DNA of 5,800 nucleotides from Methanobacteriota archaeon (lineage in GTDB: Archaea; Thermoplasmatota; Poseidoniia; Poseidoniales; Poseidoniaceae). Shown here in pieces: positions 4,506 to 5,800 of this stretch (the first letter of the stretch is position 1; each line of letters opens with the position of its first letter). Location: NCBI GenBank assembly GCA_002723635.1, contig PBMM01000009.1, positions 1,542 through 7,341 of the forward strand, in the 5' to 3' direction. The translations under genes and the position numbers were made by a program. Below the pieces are notes generated by a model. It did not search any database and had not been told where the DNA came from. It saw only the letters and a list, made by a program, of their open reading frames with translations.

Positions 4506-5800
4506 TCTCGAAGACGCCAATCGTTGAGCATCCCTTCGTCAATGAACTCCTCACGGGGGTAGTTCCACCACCATGGGACATCACCTTGGGCGCCGATCCG
4601 ATGCTGCCATCGGTTCAATTCCCGGGCCAGTCGAGCTTGAGCGCCACGGGGCCAACGACGCCGGCGCACGAAATGGAGGGCATCGTCACCTTCGCCCCAC
4701 CCGGCGAAACGCAGTAATCGGCGTAGGAATTGGTGCTCTCGGTGGTTGCGCACCGTGAATTGGAAGCCGGTTGGCAATTCCACGTGGTAGGGTGTTCCAG
4801 CGCCCAAACGCACCTCGCGCCCAAGCGCCGAGCGACCCAAAATGGTCCATACGCGTGCATACAGATCCCGGATCCGCAACGGAGCATCACGGATGTCTGG
4901 CCGCTGCTCACGTTGCCCCGCACCGTCGCGAATGTGCACCCGGCCTCGAAGGGCGGCGAAACCTTGCATGGGATTGATGTCCTGCAGGCCTTGGTTGAGG
5001 AGTTCGGGCAGGTTACGCTCATCCCTCTCGCCCAAGCCCAGCCCGTCCATGTGCTCACGCATCATACGTTGGAACCGGCCGCCGACCCCATTGTTGCCTC
5101 CATAGGGTGGGTTCATCCACGTGTGATGTCGCTGACGCCGTTGTCGTCCATCCAACGTGGCATCGATCCATGCCTTGACGTATTTTTGCTGGTTCAGGAC
5201 GGTGCCATTTTGCGCGGTTGTCCCATTGTACCAGCCTGGGTCAAACGTACGGCGGCGGCCCGTTCCAGCAGGTTCGAACCAGGGCAAAGCCTCGCTCAAC
5301 GCTCGATCATCGACGGGCTCATTGTCCCTTTCATAGGCAGGCGACATGGTGTAGATGAAGCGATTCAACGGTTCGATGGTCGTGGACGTGCCCACGTCGT
5401 CGAGGAGGGCCAACACCACCGAAGCCAGCACGTCACCCAGGGGGAGGGATGGGCTTGTACGGTCTTCGGTGATGCACAAGGGTGGCTCGGTGGGGCGGCC
5501 CTTTCCATCGATTCCTCGCACCACAAAGGGCGCCATGTGGGCTCCAGAACGGACTTGCATCTCGTATCCGTGGCCAAAGCGACCCCGGATGAGCATGCGC
5601 TCGCCTTCGACGTGGGTTCGTGCCCTGTATTGGTTCAAGACGTCACGCAGCAGCACAATGGAACGGGCGAGGGCAGGAGCCACCTCGTTGCGCTCCTCGC
5701 CGTTCCATGCGACGGCAAAAGCGTGCAAGCGTGCTCGCTCTTCCGACCAAGGCGGAGCGAGCATCCAAGCGAACAGCCACGCCCAAAGCCGCGGATCGCG
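4490..5800 (-). CDS. Uncharacterised Arg/Trp-rich protein, 5' end outside window
   Basis: The frame is open to the window edge and encodes 436 residues; the Met at 5764 is probably internal because the codons before it (reading WAWLFAW) continue in protein-like fashion. I recognise no family. The protein looks soluble and cytoplasmic, without a clear signal peptide. Numbering from that Met, a helical N-terminal part (1-50) precedes a mixed region with DVLASVVLALLDDVG (111-125). A central segment has FDPGWYNGTTAQNG (174-187) and TWMNPPYGGNNG (215-226). A very Arg-rich part follows (LRGRVHIRDGAGQREQRPDI near 272-291, FVRRRRWPRG near 365-374), and the end is WWWNYPREEF (398-407). NPPYG resembles the catalytic motif IV of N6-adenine methyltransferases, but no matching SAM-binding motif (FxGxG type) is visible, so I do not call it one. 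The basic regions could bind nucleic acid. Its stop overlaps the end of the convergent thioredoxin-like gene by 11 nt. Confidence 0.7.
   Translation of the reverse strand, partial: RDPRLWAWLFAWMLAPPWSEERARLHAFAVAWNGEERNEVAPALARSIVLLRDVLNQYRARTHVEGERMLIRGRFGHGYEMQVRSGAHMAPFVVRGIDGKGRPTEPPLCITEDRTSPSLPLGDVLASVVLALLDDVGTSTTIEPLNRFIYTMSPAYERDNEPVDDRALSEALPWFEPAGTGRRRTFDPGWYNGTTAQNGTVLNQQKYVKAWIDATLDGRQRRQRHHTWMNPPYGGNNGVGGRFQRMMREHMDGLGLGERDERNLPELLNQGLQDINPMQGFAALRGRVHIRDGAGQREQRPDIRDAPLRIRDLYARVWTILGRSALGREVRLGAGTPYHVELPTGFQFTVRNHREHQFLRRLLRFAGWGEGDDALHFVRRRRWPRGAQARLARELNRWQHRIGAQGDVPWWWNYPREEFIDEGMLNDWRLREDLRD

Noticed and set aside
4127..4717. 196-codon open frame on the plus strand across the thioredoxin-like gene end
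   Set aside because: It overlaps two better-supported genes on opposite strands, and its Arg/Pro/Ser-rich product is typical of out-of-frame reading in GC-rich DNA.
5102..5113. NPPY as proof of an N6-adenine DNA methyltransferase
   Set aside because: No SAM-binding motif I, target-recognition domain or restriction partner is visible; a four-residue match alone is too weak.

Overview
This 5.8 kb, GC-rich, gene-dense window looks archaeal. The best clue is two separate type-2 peptidyl-tRNA hydrolase (Pth2) genes, an enzyme typical of archaea and eukaryotes. The mix of an exported Omp28-like thioredoxin-fold protein with a short C-terminal anchor and very tight gene packing would suit a marine Thermoplasmatota lineage such as Marine Group II (Poseidoniales). 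That placement is inference from gene content; the window has no rRNA or tRNA to settle it.

Left block (1-1987, all plus strand, operon-like): the end of a membrane-anchored protein with a DUF4430 (transcobalamin-like) domain; immediately after its stop, an ECF-transporter S component; overlapping that by 17 nt, a divergent Pth2; then, after 42 nt, a small MerT-like membrane protein with a Cys-Cys-Leu-Pro motif. The first two genes are best read as the substrate-capture part of a vitamin uptake system, possibly for cobalamin. The energising subunits (EcfA/EcfT) are not in the window.

Middle block (1995-4500): a second, more canonical Pth2 on the minus strand converges on the MerT-like gene. 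Its start faces the start of a low-specificity L-threonine aldolase across about 75 nt that carry a 13-bp imperfect inverted repeat. After the aldolase comes a secreted Omp28/thioredoxin-like protein with a WCxxC site and a sorting-signal-like tail.

Right block (4490-5800, minus strand): the C-terminal 436 residues of a large Arg/Trp-rich protein that I cannot assign. Its stop overlaps the end of the thioredoxin-like gene by 11 nt, and a perfect hairpin sits across both stops. No stretch above 300 bases lacks a gene. I see no mobile elements, CRISPR arrays or RNA genes. There is no clear new defence or metabolic system; the points most worth checking are the DUF4430/S-component pair, the paired Pth2 paralogs, the inverted repeat between divergent genes, and the unassigned right-hand protein.
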